From assembly GCA_020284085.1 (NCBI GenBank), contig JACEVL010000495.1:2315028-2379027 (forward strand): a stretch of 64,000 nt of DNA. The letters are read 5' to 3'. The notes beneath the pieces are model-generated. The model did no database searches, was not told where the DNA came from, and was given only the letters and a program-made list of their open reading frames with translations. The stretch comes from Aporrectodea caliginosa. Taxonomy: Eukaryota; Annelida; Clitellata; Crassiclitellata; Lumbricidae. Made by a program: the position numbers and the translations under genes. Positions within the stretch are counted from its first letter, which is position 1, and every line of letters starts with the position of its first letter. This document shows positions 34,672 to 49,600 of this stretch, piece by piece.

Positions 34672-37600
34672 AACGGCGGTAGCGAGAAGCGTCTAATTGG
34701 CGCTGTGGCCTATCTAATTAGGAAGAAATGAAGTAAGCCTAGTTATATGGCTCAAGTTGTATTGTTAGCTTATTTTGATTGCAATTGTTATTTGCTAAGC
34801 ATATTGCACCAGGGTTTCTGTTTGTCTTGGTGTAAGATTATATGCAGTTAACAAATGCTAGCTTATGTTCATATTAGTATAGCATTGCATGCATAGCCCA
34901 ATACAACAGTTAATTATGTTGTGCTAAAACAAGAAGTTTGTTCAAAAATTAACATCTAACTCATTACATCACAAGACAGCACAATTGTAATTCGATAATG
35001 TCTCCGTCCGCTCCTTGAGCCCCTCTCCAACAACAGGAAACATATGGACCATGAACAGTATGTGAGAGACAAGTTTAAACAGACTGTGAGAGACAAGTTG
35101 TTTACGCTCAAAGAAAGTAGCGTTAGAGAAGCAAACAGCTACGCATTTGTTTTAACTGCTAATGCATTTTACTACATAAAATATATTTCACTTTATTTCA
35201 GAAATTTCAGCTACAATTTTCAATTCACTCTACTCGATACCAAGACTTACTGAAGTTTGAGAGTCCAATCTATCTTCTTAACACAGAAAAGAATTCGTCG
35301 GTCTAAAAGATGTCTTACTGTGAAATCAAAAGAAAACTTAGACCAAATGCTGTTCGTTGACTCTGTCGTCATTTTGAATGTAGTTCTGTGTTAAGAGGAA
35401 ACGTGGAAGATTCACAAAAGATCCAGGAGAAGAGTTTGTTTCAAATTTCGCAGAAGATTGTAAGCTGGATCTTCACAGAATAAACCACAAAAGATGGAAG
35501 CTTAAATTTATGGACAGTTTCCTCGCAATGGCGCTGTCGCTAGCTATTCATGTTCGTACAACTCGGTTAGAAACGAAATAGGCCACTAAGAGTTGGCGTT
35601 TCTGGCAGAAAACTGCCATAGTTCGGAACTTATCTCTGAGGCATCTGACAAACTGAAATCACTGGGTTTGATCCATAATTCGTTCCTAATTCCTTCTTCT
35701 GATATTTACACATTGTGTGTCTGGTTAGGGTTAGTAGAAGGTCAGTTTTAATTGGATTCGTGATTAACGTTATCCTTCCATTCTCAAGGAATTTAAACTT
35801 TCGTTTCAATGACGGATCAAGCAGAATCGGAGGCGGTTGACTTAGCCGTTGCTGTGCGTCAGTGTCGCGGGTTCGAACCCCAGACATGGCGACGCAGCCT
35901 GTGCAAGAACTGCTTCATGACAGTAGAGACACATGACCAGAACAAGAAAACGGAAGACGAAGGCACAACGAAAGTCATCTTCGCACAACCGAGCGACAGC
36001 GACGAAGAATCGCAACTGAAAACCGAAGACCATGAAGAAGAAGGAGAAAAGGATGACGACCAAAATCAAAGTAATCTTTATTCTGATTTAATTTTTGAAA
36101 AAATCAATGCCTGTGTGGTACCGGTATTTATAATTATGCGCTTTTTCTCGGGCACGTACAATTGAGCCAACCATCGCTCCTATAAGCATTTGTCATATCT
36201 AGGCCAAACTATTGATATGACCCTCATGTAGTTATGTTTCAATGACATCCGTGTTGATTTCAAATATTTGACAATGTTTACCAATATTTTTATCAATTTT
36301 TCGAACACAAAGTTGCGTTATAAAATTAAAGTAGCGTCAATTTGTTGAAGATGAAAGAAGAAGAAAAACATAATCTGAAATTTGAAGGGCAGTAAATTCA
36401 AACAGGAATGTTCGAATGTACGAAGGAGACAAAAAGGCAATTAAAATGTAGACGAACATTTATATGTCATAAATTCCTGCCGGCATATACGCCTTCCGCG
36501 ACCGCTGGAACAAGGAAATGAATGAAAGCCACTGCATGACTATGTTGCTAAACTAGTCACAACATTTCTAACAATTCTAGTTTAGTAACACTAATAGCTT
36601 GTGAGAGCATAGATTGTAATTTTGATTGTTAGTTTAAGCAAGACATTTCATAACGCTGTTTCGAATTACAGAAAGCACTTTATCAATTCATTTACTCATT
36701 CATTCGGTAATTTATATAGCGCCCCTTCAACGACAGTACTCAGAGGCGCTCCCGACTCCAAAGCGCCCAAAAGAACAGTATTAAGTTTAGTGAGGAAAGT
36801 TTCAGGCAGAGTCCCAGGGTGTAGACGCAGCTCTAAAGGAGGACCATTCCAGATCACCGGGTCTACCACAGGAAAAGCTCGATTCCGCATAATTATGGTC
36901 AATTGATATGTCAATGATTACCGCTAGAAAAGTGTATTCCTAGAGCTCTAAAACGAAAAGATTTAAGTATTAAGCAGAAGCTAGAGAATATTGAGATATT
37001 ACTGCTTTAGAATATAGTGTGAAGACTTTCTGACATCGAGATATACAGTGTAATGCATTATGATCTAAGGATGAGTACCTGGTACCATCAGTACACACGG
37101 CAATGTTTTTCCTCATTCATTCCACTTCCCAGAGTCATCCTGTGCTCCGCCTTCCAATCTTTCTTGTCCCAGACGGAATCCATTTATCATCACCTCTGCC
37201 TTCTTCTCTCCATGGTCTTCTGGCAATCTGACTTGGACCTCCACTTCGTATCTCTCGACAATCCATCTGACGCGATGCAGCGTTCGTGAATAAGCTGGTA
37301 CTCTGCGCTCTAGAAATTCGAGATATAGACTATTATTCACTTCTCTTCTGTCCATAAGTCACTTAACCCGCGACCTCCAATTACAAGTCACTAAGAAACT
37401 AACCGCTGAATCAGATGCGTAGAGTAGGCTACTTACCAATAGAACCTTCTTAAATATTATTGAATAACTCTTCTGCTGTAACTGCAATGACACTTCGGAG
37501 CATAACTTCGTTAAAAGTGAGGGTCAAACTGTTTGTGAGAAGTTTTTTGTATGAATTAGACTTGAGGCAAGGATTGAACAACATTATCCTGGCTGTTGCA

Positions 37601-40600
37601 TTCACTGAACTCTTCTAACTTCTCTGTTAAATGTATTTGGGCCAAGAGACTCGTATAATCGTTTATAAGAGCTCACCTCTGCTGCATCGAAGTTTCAGTA
37701 CTGCCATATGTTTAGTATCGGAAAATGGTTTCGTTATCTTACCATGAGAGCTTTAAAATCTGACAGACTGCTGGTTGCCAAGCGTTTCTGTACTTTTAAA
37801 AACAGGTTTTGTAAATAGGATCCCTTTATGTCAAGTGTCTTGTTATTTCAATGATAGCAATTGCGTATGTCGTGTTTGGCTGTGATGTACTTACAGCGCT
37901 CTTCATGGTACCTGAAATGCGCTATTTTAAGTGTCCTGATACATACATACATACATACATACATACATACATACATACATACATACATACATACATACAT
38001 ACATACATACATAAATACATACATGCATACATACATACATACATACATACATACATACATACATACATACATACATACATACATACATGCATACATACAT
38101 ACATACATACATACATACATACATACATACATACATACATACATGCATACATACATACATACATACATACATACATCGTAAACTCGATATTTCTACAGCG
38201 CCCACAAAATGGACTTCATAACAATACATACATACACGAAGCCAATTAAATTGCTCACACGTTAACAACGTCAATCGTCGTGTTAACATCGTCACTATTT
38301 ATGCTGAAAATGTGAACATTCTCCTTTAAAATTGTTAACAATTGTTATGAAGTCCATTAAATTGTAAACATAGCAGTTTAACTAGCATCACATAACATCA
38401 CATTGAACTGATCTTGATTTCAATCAGAGACTTCATGGTTGAAAGTCTGTGTCAGTTAGTCCAGCAATCATTGGTCTAGTGAGAGGCTGTCTAGTCTGTG
38501 TCTGCGCATAGATGTATCATCGTCATAATATCCATGGATACACCTGGGGAACCAACAGGTGCCACTTTATAAACCAGAAGATGACTTTTGACCTTTGCCA
38601 ACCGACCAGTTACGCCATCTCTAGGCCAGACCTGTATCTAACCAGCCAGCCGCTCAGTGGAGCAGCCTCAACGCAGCATCGGCGGTGGTTAGAAAAATAG
38701 AAAAGAACTGCGTTGATGGAAGTTTGGACCTGCGCAAAAACAGAGCGTCTATGGCTCTATGGCTCATGAGCACAATGCAAGCCATACGTCTTCTCTCGTT
38801 ATCCCTCACTTAGATACGTACACGGTTCTGGAGTGGTAGACCTGCTTAAGTACTTCACATGCGGTAGCGTTCAATATTAGCACAGCTGCTTATGTAGTTA
38901 AAGTCGTCTCTGTCTAAGTGTTCAGACAGTTCTGCGTTTAGAGTTGCTTTGCTTATAGTTTAAATGCACGCTAATCGTGACATTGAACTGACATTTGTAC
39001 AATCTTTATTCACTGCTAATGTTGAAAATATTGGAATTTTCGGTTCGAAGCAGACTTCTTGATCTTTTGCTTAACATGGCCTATATCGTTTAGTCTTAAG
39101 TGTACGAAATCGTACTTGGTGTACCTGCGTACACGCGTGTGAGCCTAGAATTGTACAGGCGGCGTACATGTGCATCCTTCTGTTACCGTGTGCGTTGGAG
39201 CTTGCGTCCTGCGCGGCCCAGAGCATAAGCAGTAGCAGTAGCAGCGGAAGCCGTAGCATCCGAGCGCTGGCAACGAAAACAAGAATCCGGACAGGGAACC
39301 AGTCTTATCGTTAAGTCATATCTACCTTCACTTCAGTCGAACATCCGACAGAAGGAAGGCAGAAGGAACGAGGAAAAAGAGAAGGAAGAAGCGGAGAGGG
39401 AGATGGAGGAATAGAAGGCAGGAGCAGAGGAGGCTGAGCACGGGCGTCGGTGCCTGCGCGGCCGCAACTGCTGGCAAGCAGGCAGGCAATCAGAGAAGAG
39501 TTCCGGGCGGCGAGTCCTCCGCTGCCAGCATGCATGTGTGCTTGGGTGCGTGTGCGAATGTATGAGGGCATACGTGGTTCTAAATCTAGCATCTGATAGG
39601 TAGTCAGTGAAAGGTGCCTTCGCTTCTCGGTCACAGATACCCAAAAACGACGAACAGTGACGGTCACCATCTCGAAAGCTTTACGCGTATGGGATCTGTT
39701 TTCGTTCGACAGCAACTCTACGGTGTTTACACATTTTGTAAAATAGTTATTTGGTAACAGTTTGGCGATACGTGACGACCTTATCCAATCCTCGACTTTT
39801 CCCGTTTACGGAAGCAAGGAAGCACGGTAACCTTGTGTACTGGTCACATTTACGCGAGACCTTGGATTATACTTGTTAAAGGAGGATGTACGACTTTGAT
39901 TCGGAGGAGCTTTCGCGATGGTGGCGACATCTAATCAGATGTTGACGTTGTAAGAACAACCGACCAAAACGGACTGCAGAAGAAAGCCTAAGCTGAACTC
40001 TGCGGTGCAAAGCGATCGACTTACACGAAATCCTCGAAGACAAAATGGTAGGCACTCTTATGGGAATTATAGATTGAGATAAACGATACTGGGATAGCGG
40101 AAGAAACTTTAAGCTTTATGAGAATAAGAAATGTGTACATAAGATGAAGAGAATAGGAAACATTTGAACAACGGGAGAGGATGACATTGTGGGAAACACG
40201 AAAAGGAAACGAAGAGAAACTTAGAGGAACAAGAAGGCGAGATAGAGTAAATGGAAGGAAGGAGGGAGGAAAGGAAGGGGAGATGAAGGATAGGAGGGAA
40301 GAATTAGTTAGGCCCTATAAGAGAAATGGAGATAATTTACTATATCATGTAGCCTACTCTGTCGGAGAGAAAGCTAATCATGCACAAGAGTGAGAAGACT
40401 GAGAACGAGGAACGAGAACCTGACAGAAACAGTTAGAGAGAAAAATATTCGTAAGGAATGTTCTCAATTCCACTTTCAATCGACTTGACACAGGAACCTC
40501 ATTTGACATATGGTAGTTCAAACAAAACATTCCTTTTGCAACAAAATAGCCTCCTTATACTTGAAACATATGATGTCAAAGTAGTGTTTTGTAACGACGA

Positions 40601-43600
40601 AACTCTTGTTCTCGTTCAATCTCGTTCAAGTTATTTGACTGTAATATACATGTATGTACTCGGTTCTGGTTCGCATCTGGTTGTCTTTCGATGTTTCAAA
40701 CGAACTTGGAGATCGAATTCGTGTTGCTTTTTCTTCGACTCAAAATCGATCCATATTATAGTCTTGATAAACAAGCGTGTTCTCCAAAATGACAAGTAAT
40801 TTTCTTCTTTACATACTAGACCTCTCACCTCCCGAGTCTGGAGACGCCGTAAAGACTTTCCTGCTCGCTAGCACAGGCACTGACTCCGGTTGAGAGAGCT
40901 GCTGATTTTAACAGGCGCTATATAAATGTTCGATTGCATTGCAATCTTGAGCTAGTTTATCGAACACACACACAGACAGACAGAGACAGATATATTGATA
41001 TATAGGCCGATATATAAGTTTTCTTTAAGTAAGTAAGGTATGCTGTGTATACTTTCTCATGTCAAGGAAAATACCTTTATATGACACATCCCAAGTTACA
41101 ATCGGCCATCATACCTCAAACTAACTCTAACAGGTATCACTGCCACTGGGGACAGCCACAGGCCTACAGTTGTCGTAATGATGCAATTATCTTTATCGCA
41201 TAGCATTATTTTTGTTACAACTAACCATTGTGAACTGCATTCCCATCCAATGATTTGGTGTAAACTAGATGCCACGCTAAAGCTAAAATCATCTTTCCAT
41301 GATCTGCCTATCTTTTGCTGGCCATAATCAGAACATAGCTTTTGCATTACTCTCCTCTAGCAGCCATTTGTGAACCGCTTGGCCTCCTTTCTGGTAACCT
41401 TGCCAATGCGAAGTGCTCAAGCAGAATCTGCTAATAATCGAAAGATTACCAACACACGTACAGATAAACACACCCATGAGGCGTCCAACTATTATCAACA
41501 GCAGCCAGACAACAGAATCCTCGTTATATAAATACATACCGTACAGGCTTAAATTTCTATACACCACCGGGTTTTAAAAGTTGGTCTTAAAACTGTACTG
41601 CAGAACTACTGTAACTGAACTTTATCAAATGTTTATCTTGTAAATAAAGCTACTCGTGTACATGGATATTCGATATCTATATGTATATATATATATATAT
41701 ATACGCACATCATGCATAGTCTAATATAAATTTATAATCACTATTTCTAATGATTCTAGGTTTGCCCAGATGGCTTTCATTTAAAGTAAGCAAGTAAGTA
41801 AGTATAGCCTTTATAAATCCACTAGCAAACGCACAATGGGATATTGAAATAGAATGTAAAATAACACATAGAAGTAGCAATAATGTATAGTAATAATAAT
41901 GAATAGAAAATTGTAACACATGTTAATAAATGTAAAGCATTCTGGTAATGAATCCCTTTCTAGTGGGAAGGTCGGAACGTGAAATTTCACGGTTGTGAGG
42001 ACGTGGCCGTAAAGAGTATTGTGATTCATGAACCCGAGGGAGAAATCCATGAAGAACATGCCTATTATACTAGTGGCAAATAGAGCGCGGTCGGCTTTGA
42101 CGCACATCTCTTCTAATGTAGAGGAGTGGCAGGACAAAAAGTATTTGTAATCAAATAGTTTAGCCATTCTCGCTCGCCCAAATAAGCGAATCCCTACCAA
42201 ACAGTAGGTGCGGACTTCATTCGCGCAACAATAGTAGAGCGCACTACGTCATTTTGACGATTATTACCAGTAAGCGCATGAGCCACCAGGACATGCAATG
42301 CAAAAAGGACTGCTTAGATCTTCAGCATATATTATTAATATGCAGGGAGAACCCGATTCTTTCAGAGAGTGTAACGTCTAACATTCGCATATTCATAGAC
42401 AAACGCGTATAAACGTAGGGGGAAGCATTACAACCAATATAAATAGTTTCAATGTAAGCGTCATCTGTTCCAACGAAGATAACATATTATTATAGAAACG
42501 CATAAGAATAATGGCCTCAGTATTTCAGATCAATAATAGTAGTTACGACTGTTTTTCTTAATAAATATCTATTTACGCTTATTGAGATAATACTCGGTGT
42601 TTTTGCTCAATATTTATCAGAGCGCAAACCGAACAGAATTTCAGTTGTTATTGAATGTGTTCTGGCGAATGCATTAGACTTCCTTGGGCTCTTTATTCAA
42701 CCACAGTATACGATAGACGTTATCTTATATATCTGGCCGGAGTGACTGACAGGCGAGTCAAATGGAGTCTATTTAAAGACGGGTAGTCTGGGATCTATGA
42801 GCGAATGTATGAAGACGATGATGCTAGAGTAACCACAGTAGGCTACTTATTAGCCGAAGGAATTCCAGCCTCACGCTCAGCCCCAAAGTGCTACTTATGA
42901 TTACCGAGGTACCGCTTTTTTTATGTGACTTCAGTATAACGTCACTCACTCGTAGCCCAGTGCAGAAGAAAATCCTCCACGGTTTTACGATCCCTTGTGG
43001 AGTTTATGACTTGCACTGGCAGTCGCACACCTTGTAACTTCTACTGGTTGCTTTCGATCGAAATGTCTTCTTCTAACACATGGTTACTTTTAAGGAGACA
43101 TTGCCATTGAAACTTTGTTCGCTTTTGTTGCAGTGAGTCCTGAGAAGAAAAGAAGTTCGACTACCCACGATTCCAGTTCAACGAACGACTCTGCTTCGAA
43201 TCCCACTTCCCTGAAGCCACTCCTCTTCTACTTCACAGACACTGAGCACGAAGACCCGTCCGAGCCCAGCACCGGGCAAGGTCAAGGCCAAGGCATCGAC
43301 GGACGGGGAAAACGGAAGGACCCCGCGCCTGTCTCGGTCTCGGCCGGTCCTTCTTCATCGTCGCTCCCAAGGCGGCGGAGGCTGATCGGTCCGATCAGTC
43401 GTAGCTTCGACGACGGGAAGCTGAGCCGACGAAGGATGGACGGAAGAGAGGACAGCATGGAGGACGACGACTCTGCCAGCGACGGAAACTCCAGTCTGCT
43501 CGTCAACAACCTTCGAGAGAAGGTGTCGGCCCTCGATGACAGGTGCGATCGGCTGGACAGGGAGAAGTCGGCGCTGGCCGATCTATTGGCATCGAAGAAG

Positions 43601-46600
43601 AGAGAGATGGAACAGCTGAGGGAACACTACGGAGAAAGGATCAAGGACCTCGAGGACGAATCGCAAAGACTGAAGACGGAAAAAGCAAGGCTCATCGACA
43701 AACTCAAGCTACCAGAGAGCGAAAGGTCAGCACCAACGATTAAATCAAGTGAACTTACTTGTACGATATGTATGTATGTATGTATGTATATATGTATGCA
43801 CGTATATATGTATGTATGTATGTATGTATCATGTATGTATGTATGTATGTGTGTATGTATGTATGTATGTATGTATGTATGTATGTATGTATGTATGTAT
43901 GTATGTATGTATGTATGTATGTATGTATGTATGTATGTATGTATGTATGTATGCAAACTTGCATGTATGCACGTATGTATGAATATATGTATGTATGCAT
44001 GTATGTATGTATAAATGTATATATATATATGTATGTATGTAGTATTCATGTATGTGTGTATGTATGAACGCATAAGTTTCTGTTTTTTATGCATGTCCCC
44101 CATAGCAACGTCATGTGTGGGCTATACAAGAAAATACAAACTAATGGGCTTCATATCTGTGCATGTTGAGGGCATGCGTGCGTTTGTGTGTGTGTGTGTG
44201 TGCTTGCGTGCGTGCGGGCATGCATAGGTGTATGTGTGTGTGTAAATAATGTGTATGTCTATTTGAATATTTACATAACGCTTTTTATAGCTTTTACAGC
44301 CGAGATTAGTATAGAGAAAAAAAGGAACTACACTTCAACATTTCTTTTGTTGCTGTCTATAAGCATTTTTCCATTGATTTGAACCGCAAAATGGTATTCT
44401 GTAAGCGAATTATATGTGAATGAACACGGAAGGATGATTGAACGAAAGAATAAATGATCGAATTGAGGAATGAAAGAACTTTACAGAAACGAGGTAACAA
44501 CAATTAATGAGAAAAATTCAAATGAATTTCGTTTGAATATTTGAATCAGCTACACGACAGGGCGTCGCTTTCTATTGGAAAAGGCTCCCAAAACCGTATT
44601 TATGGCAGCACTAATAAACTTACAAAAGCAATATTAACAACAGATATATCCGTTAAATTCAGTTGGCTGGCTGGCTGGCTGTCTGAGTAACCATTGGACC
44701 CATTGACTGAATAACTGGTTGACTGACTATCTACCTGAATGATTGGCTGGCTGATTGAATGAATGACCTATCTGAATGATTTGTTTGTTTGAACATAGTA
44801 TTTCGATTTATGCCGAGTTGCTTTTGAAAGCAGTTAGCTATGGCATAATACATAAAAGATACTGTGCATAGTAGCCTAATCTGCTTGTCATTTCTATAAG
44901 AAGATAAACATCTGCGCCCATGCAGAAGGGCAGCAACAGAAGCAGAAATAGACTTTCAGACAGACCCAATCTGAACACAGAAGAGAGATCGACAATCTAA
45001 GGATATTTATGTTGACCTTGAATAGCGGAATGTGAAGTGAGCCAGAAAGGAGTGGCATTCTTCGTCCTAAAGATATACACTGGCTCCAATGTGATCCAGA
45101 CGAAACCACAAATCATCCTACGCGGAATTTACGCCTTTGATATGGCAACCAACTGTAGAAACTATTCCATGCATCTATTCACTAATATTATTATTACCCT
45201 GACTAATGACTATAAACAACAAGCAACACTGCTTGACCACGTTGAAGCATACAATACTATTCCTCTATATTGTGTGCAACAATAAACTACTCAATCATAT
45301 CCTGTGCAATGTATGCATGCATTTATAAGTATGCAACTATACATGATATCTCATACATTTGTATTCCAAAGAATGATAAGTAAATGTCCAATTATATTAT
45401 TATATTATTATTAAGTGCAAAATATTATTTATATAATATTATTATTATAGGCCTACCAAAGCTGAAACTTTTCTGAACACCAAATCGATTTGAATCGAAA
45501 TACCATGTTTACCCTGCAAAGTAACCATTCAGATCGGTATAACAGTCAGTCATTAAAACAGTCAGTCACTCAGCCAGTCGGTCAGTCAGTTAGTCAACCA
45601 GTCACTAAGCTAGTCGGTCAGTTAGCTAGTCAGCCAGTCAGTCGGTCCATTCAGTCATTCAGACAACCAGTTAAACGAATTAAAGGGTAATCTGTTGTTA
45701 ATATTGCTTTTGCATGTTTTCTAAAACTAGTTTCTGTGTTATCGGAGTTGCGTGTTTCTGGTTGGCAGGTCTTCACTGGCTGCTCAGGAGAACGAGATCG
45801 CTGAGCTGCGCCGGAAGTTGGAAGATGCTGAAGGTCACTGCGCAGACATGATGGATGAGAACGCCGAGCTGAAACAGGAAGTCAGGGACCTTCAGCTCGA
45901 AATGGAAGAGATGCACGACCAATTCCGCGAAGACGAAGCAATCGAATTCCGTGAACTCCAGAAGGAGCTGGAGTCGACGGCAAAGAGCTGTCGTATCCTC
46001 CAGTTCAAACTGCGCAAGGCAGAGAGGCGCACCGAACAGGTGGAGGCGGAAAAGATCCAGGCGGAAGACAAGGTCCGTCAGCTGGAAAACAGATTCCACT
46101 CGGCGAATGAGAGGCAGCACGTCCTGGAGTTGGAGGAGGAACTGAAGATGGCAAAGGAGATGAACTCCAGACTGCACGATCAGCTGGAAACGGTGGAAGA
46201 GAAGAGAGCCAGGTACGAACAGGAGCTCGATCGGGTCAACGACATCCTCACCGAATCGGAGAACAGGCGACAGGCGTTCCAGGTGGAACTGGAGAGACTC
46301 AGGGAGCAGGTCAGTTGCCTAAGACGTTTTGCAAGACATGACCAAATAAGGAGATGGGTATAGTACAGATAGAAGCGCAGCAAAGAAGAGTATTGGGTGA
46401 GAGTAGGAAACAGAGGAAGGGTGAAACTGAGAGAAAATAGGAAAGGGTGGGCACAAATAAAAGGAGGAAGTAAGGTGCTTAGACAAAAAGGGAAAGGGAA
46501 AATTGTAGAAAAAAGAGAGGAAGAGACAGCTTAAGAAGAAAGAATAAGGAATAGTTTTGGAAAACAAAAGCATGGGGAGATGGACAAATGTTTCCTGACG

Positions 46601-49600
46601 ATACACTGGAAACCCCTCTCAGGAAAATAGGCGCATCTGCTGTGTCTTATGATGATATTAATGATGTGACTTGGTGATTGTGATGGAGAATTGGTGATGG
46701 TGATGGTGATGGTGATGGTGATGATGATGATCATGATCATGATGATAATGATCATGATGAATGGAGAAAGAGTCACGATGTTACTGATGATTTCTGGCGT
46801 GGTGGCGCTGGTGATGATGTTGTTGTTGTTGTTAAGATGTTGCTTTGTCACTGATGATGTTGTTTAAGATAATGAGATTGATTCAATCAATCAATCAATA
46901 AATAAATATTCTTTTAATCATGAAACTAAGCTGTCACAGACGCGACTTGTTACAGGAAGTAAGTAGCTAATGTCATAATGTCATAATGATCATGAGAGAT
47001 TAATTTACTAGGAAGGACCTTTATAAAATAATGGTCTGTTGTAATAGTCATTATAACGACCGCAATGAAACTGTTTTTGATGGTGTTGCTGGTGATGAGG
47101 ATGATGATGCTGGCGTTGTTGTTGCTGCGGATATTGTCATTGTTGTCGTTGATGATGATAATAATAATAATTAGTAGCAATCATGATACTGTACATGGAC
47201 ACCAACATCGTGATCTTCGTAATCGTCGTCATCGTCATCATCAACAACAACGACAACATCATCATCATCATCATCATCATCACCAACACTACCACCGTCA
47301 GTGCATTTCATATTTGCCTATCCAGTAATCATTCTTCACTTCCTTCTGCCGGTTTTCTTTTCGGATACGAATGCAATCGTGTCTCTTATCTGTCTGCTGT
47401 GTTACTGCCTAACGTTCTCGTTTTCATGTCATGACTTGTCATAAAGGGGGGGGCCGTACAGTATATTCTGCACTCGACCTGTTCAAGTGACTTTTATCGC
47501 TTAGTTAACCTTTTACCATTGCAATGTTTCAACTTTGTATACCCCGCAGTCATCACTCCATGTCAGTCCATTGTCCATCGTGATGCTATTTCTGCTAGCA
47601 GAGATGTTTATAACTGGAATTTCATCCTTGATTTATCAAATCAAAACAAATGCGATTCACTAACATTTCAACTGAAAGTATTTTGATAGATTCGTATAAA
47701 GAAGTGCTTCTAGATTTATAAAGCGCCATTAGTAGTACTCTGTTAACCTTGACTCGTTAGGTATCCTTCGCGTTCCCATATGATCTGTCTGTGGTGGAAA
47801 GGAGAGAAATGCACTCCAGGCAGATGCTGTTGTAAGTCGACTGCACCTAGATAAGATAGTGAGGCGCTAAAGGAGAAGACACTTAGCACCGCTGCTGGTC
47901 TTCTTAACACGGACAGAGATAGGAACGGATGAGGGGGAAGGAAGGCGTCCATTCACCCATGCTGCAGTGATAATAGACCGCCCCCCCCCGTTTCACCTAT
48001 TTCGCCACACCCTTCTTCTCCATCTTCTGCTTCGTGTGTTGCTTCGCATTCGTCGTGGCTGTGCTGGAAACAGATGATAAACGGTGCTTTCATGCATCGA
48101 TTCATATATAATCATATATACACATACACATACATGTAGACGATTAAAGGAACTGTATGACATGTGTATATAGGCTGTTGCTCAAAACAGTATATACTGC
48201 ATGGGTGCATATCATATGTGTCTGAAGATGTGTGCTGTATGCGCATACAATATCACAGACATAAGAGGCTAATAGAGCGACGACGTCTGTTGCCCGTCAC
48301 TCGATCCTCCTTTCCCGCTGCAGCTGCTGCTCACTTCTTCTCCCATTCGTCCATGCAGCAGCTGGCCTAAGGTCAAAAGGTCGTAGGTCATGGACAGAAG
48401 ACCTTTGGCTGTCTGCGAACGTCGTGCTTTGGTTATGGGTGTTGCCGTGGTAAACATATTGCACCTGGGAGAAATTTTAAAAATTACCAGACTTTCATAT
48501 AATATTTATAGCCCAATCAGTATTTCTAGACCCTCTGCTTGTTATGCAGATTGGCTACGGGCGTTTGTCCTTCACTTCTGCGTCGAAGGTTCCTTTGAAA
48601 TGGACGAATCCTTGTCCAACTATAGTTACGGAATGTTATCCAGTAACAGAGCTGTGCCTGTTGTATTTGGTTCAAGCTGGACTATCCTTCGCTGACGGAA
48701 AACATATATGTGTCGACTATTATGTGCATACCTGAAAGGGTGAAAGGGGTGCCAATCACTGATCGATGGTGTATCCTTCCTTGTATATGCCTACATAGGC
48801 TATAATTTGTGTTAGACGAACGGCTGTCTCTGCTAGCGTTCTCTTACTTCTGACCATCTGACCTCTAACCAATGAGCCTCAACTGCCCTTCCCTAACTAT
48901 ACTGGTTCCTCAATGTAGTCATTAGATCTACTCTTTATAGCCCATCGCCGTCGTCTAGAATGTTTAGAATGTTCTAATATATCACGGCCAACCATATTAT
49001 ATAATGCAGCATAGTGTCGAACAGTCTAGACAAGTGGCAAGTGCGCCAGAGCTTTCTCCACAGCCCTATAGTCTTGAGTGGAGTCTGTGTTGTGGTCGGA
49101 TGGGAAACGTGTATAACGTCCATCGATACCTAATCGATAACTGTCTTCCTTAGCTGAGCACGGCTTGCCTGGGAGTCGGTGTCTTTAAAGAGGATGTATA
49201 AATACCACGAATGAATTACTGAACAAACGAATGGAAGCATACATAGATTACAAACAGACTACATAGTCAACCGATGGATAGGTCCTACAGTACTCTGTGA
49301 ATTATTATCGGTGCTATGCCACCGCCAGACGCAGAGACTCGTAGTTATTTACTGCATGACCTTCTAATGTATAATAGAGTTTTTATATACTGTATTTCTA
49401 ATATGTAATCACTGTTATTTATGTGAGAAAGTACGTGTGATGCATGCTTCTGTGAGTAAAACACAGGAACCTCATCTCTGTGTATAATATGCATTATAGC
49501 ACAGCCCAAGTGACACGGTCTAAACAATACGGCCTAAATGGGAGCACGAAGCGCAGCCTAGATATCATGGAATATAAATGACATAGGCTATAATAAAATA

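Noticed and set aside
35044..35253. A 69-residue frame in the first intron of the MTCL-like gene
   Set aside because: AT-rich, no splice sites in phase with its neighbours and no known motif; exons on either side already join in frame.
35830..35882. A tRNA gene or SINE head (GGTTCGAACCCC)
   Set aside because: The match falls within the codons for CRGFEP of a convincing exon, and there is no A box or cloverleaf at the right distance.
37848..38295. Overlapping 80-130-residue frames on both strands
   Set aside because: Translations of the CATA microsatellite.
43726..44014. Extension of the MTCL-like exon 3 frame through a Tyr-Val-Cys-Met repeat
   Set aside because: It is the ATGT microsatellite read through the GTCAGC donor; the spliced frame to 45769 is coherent.
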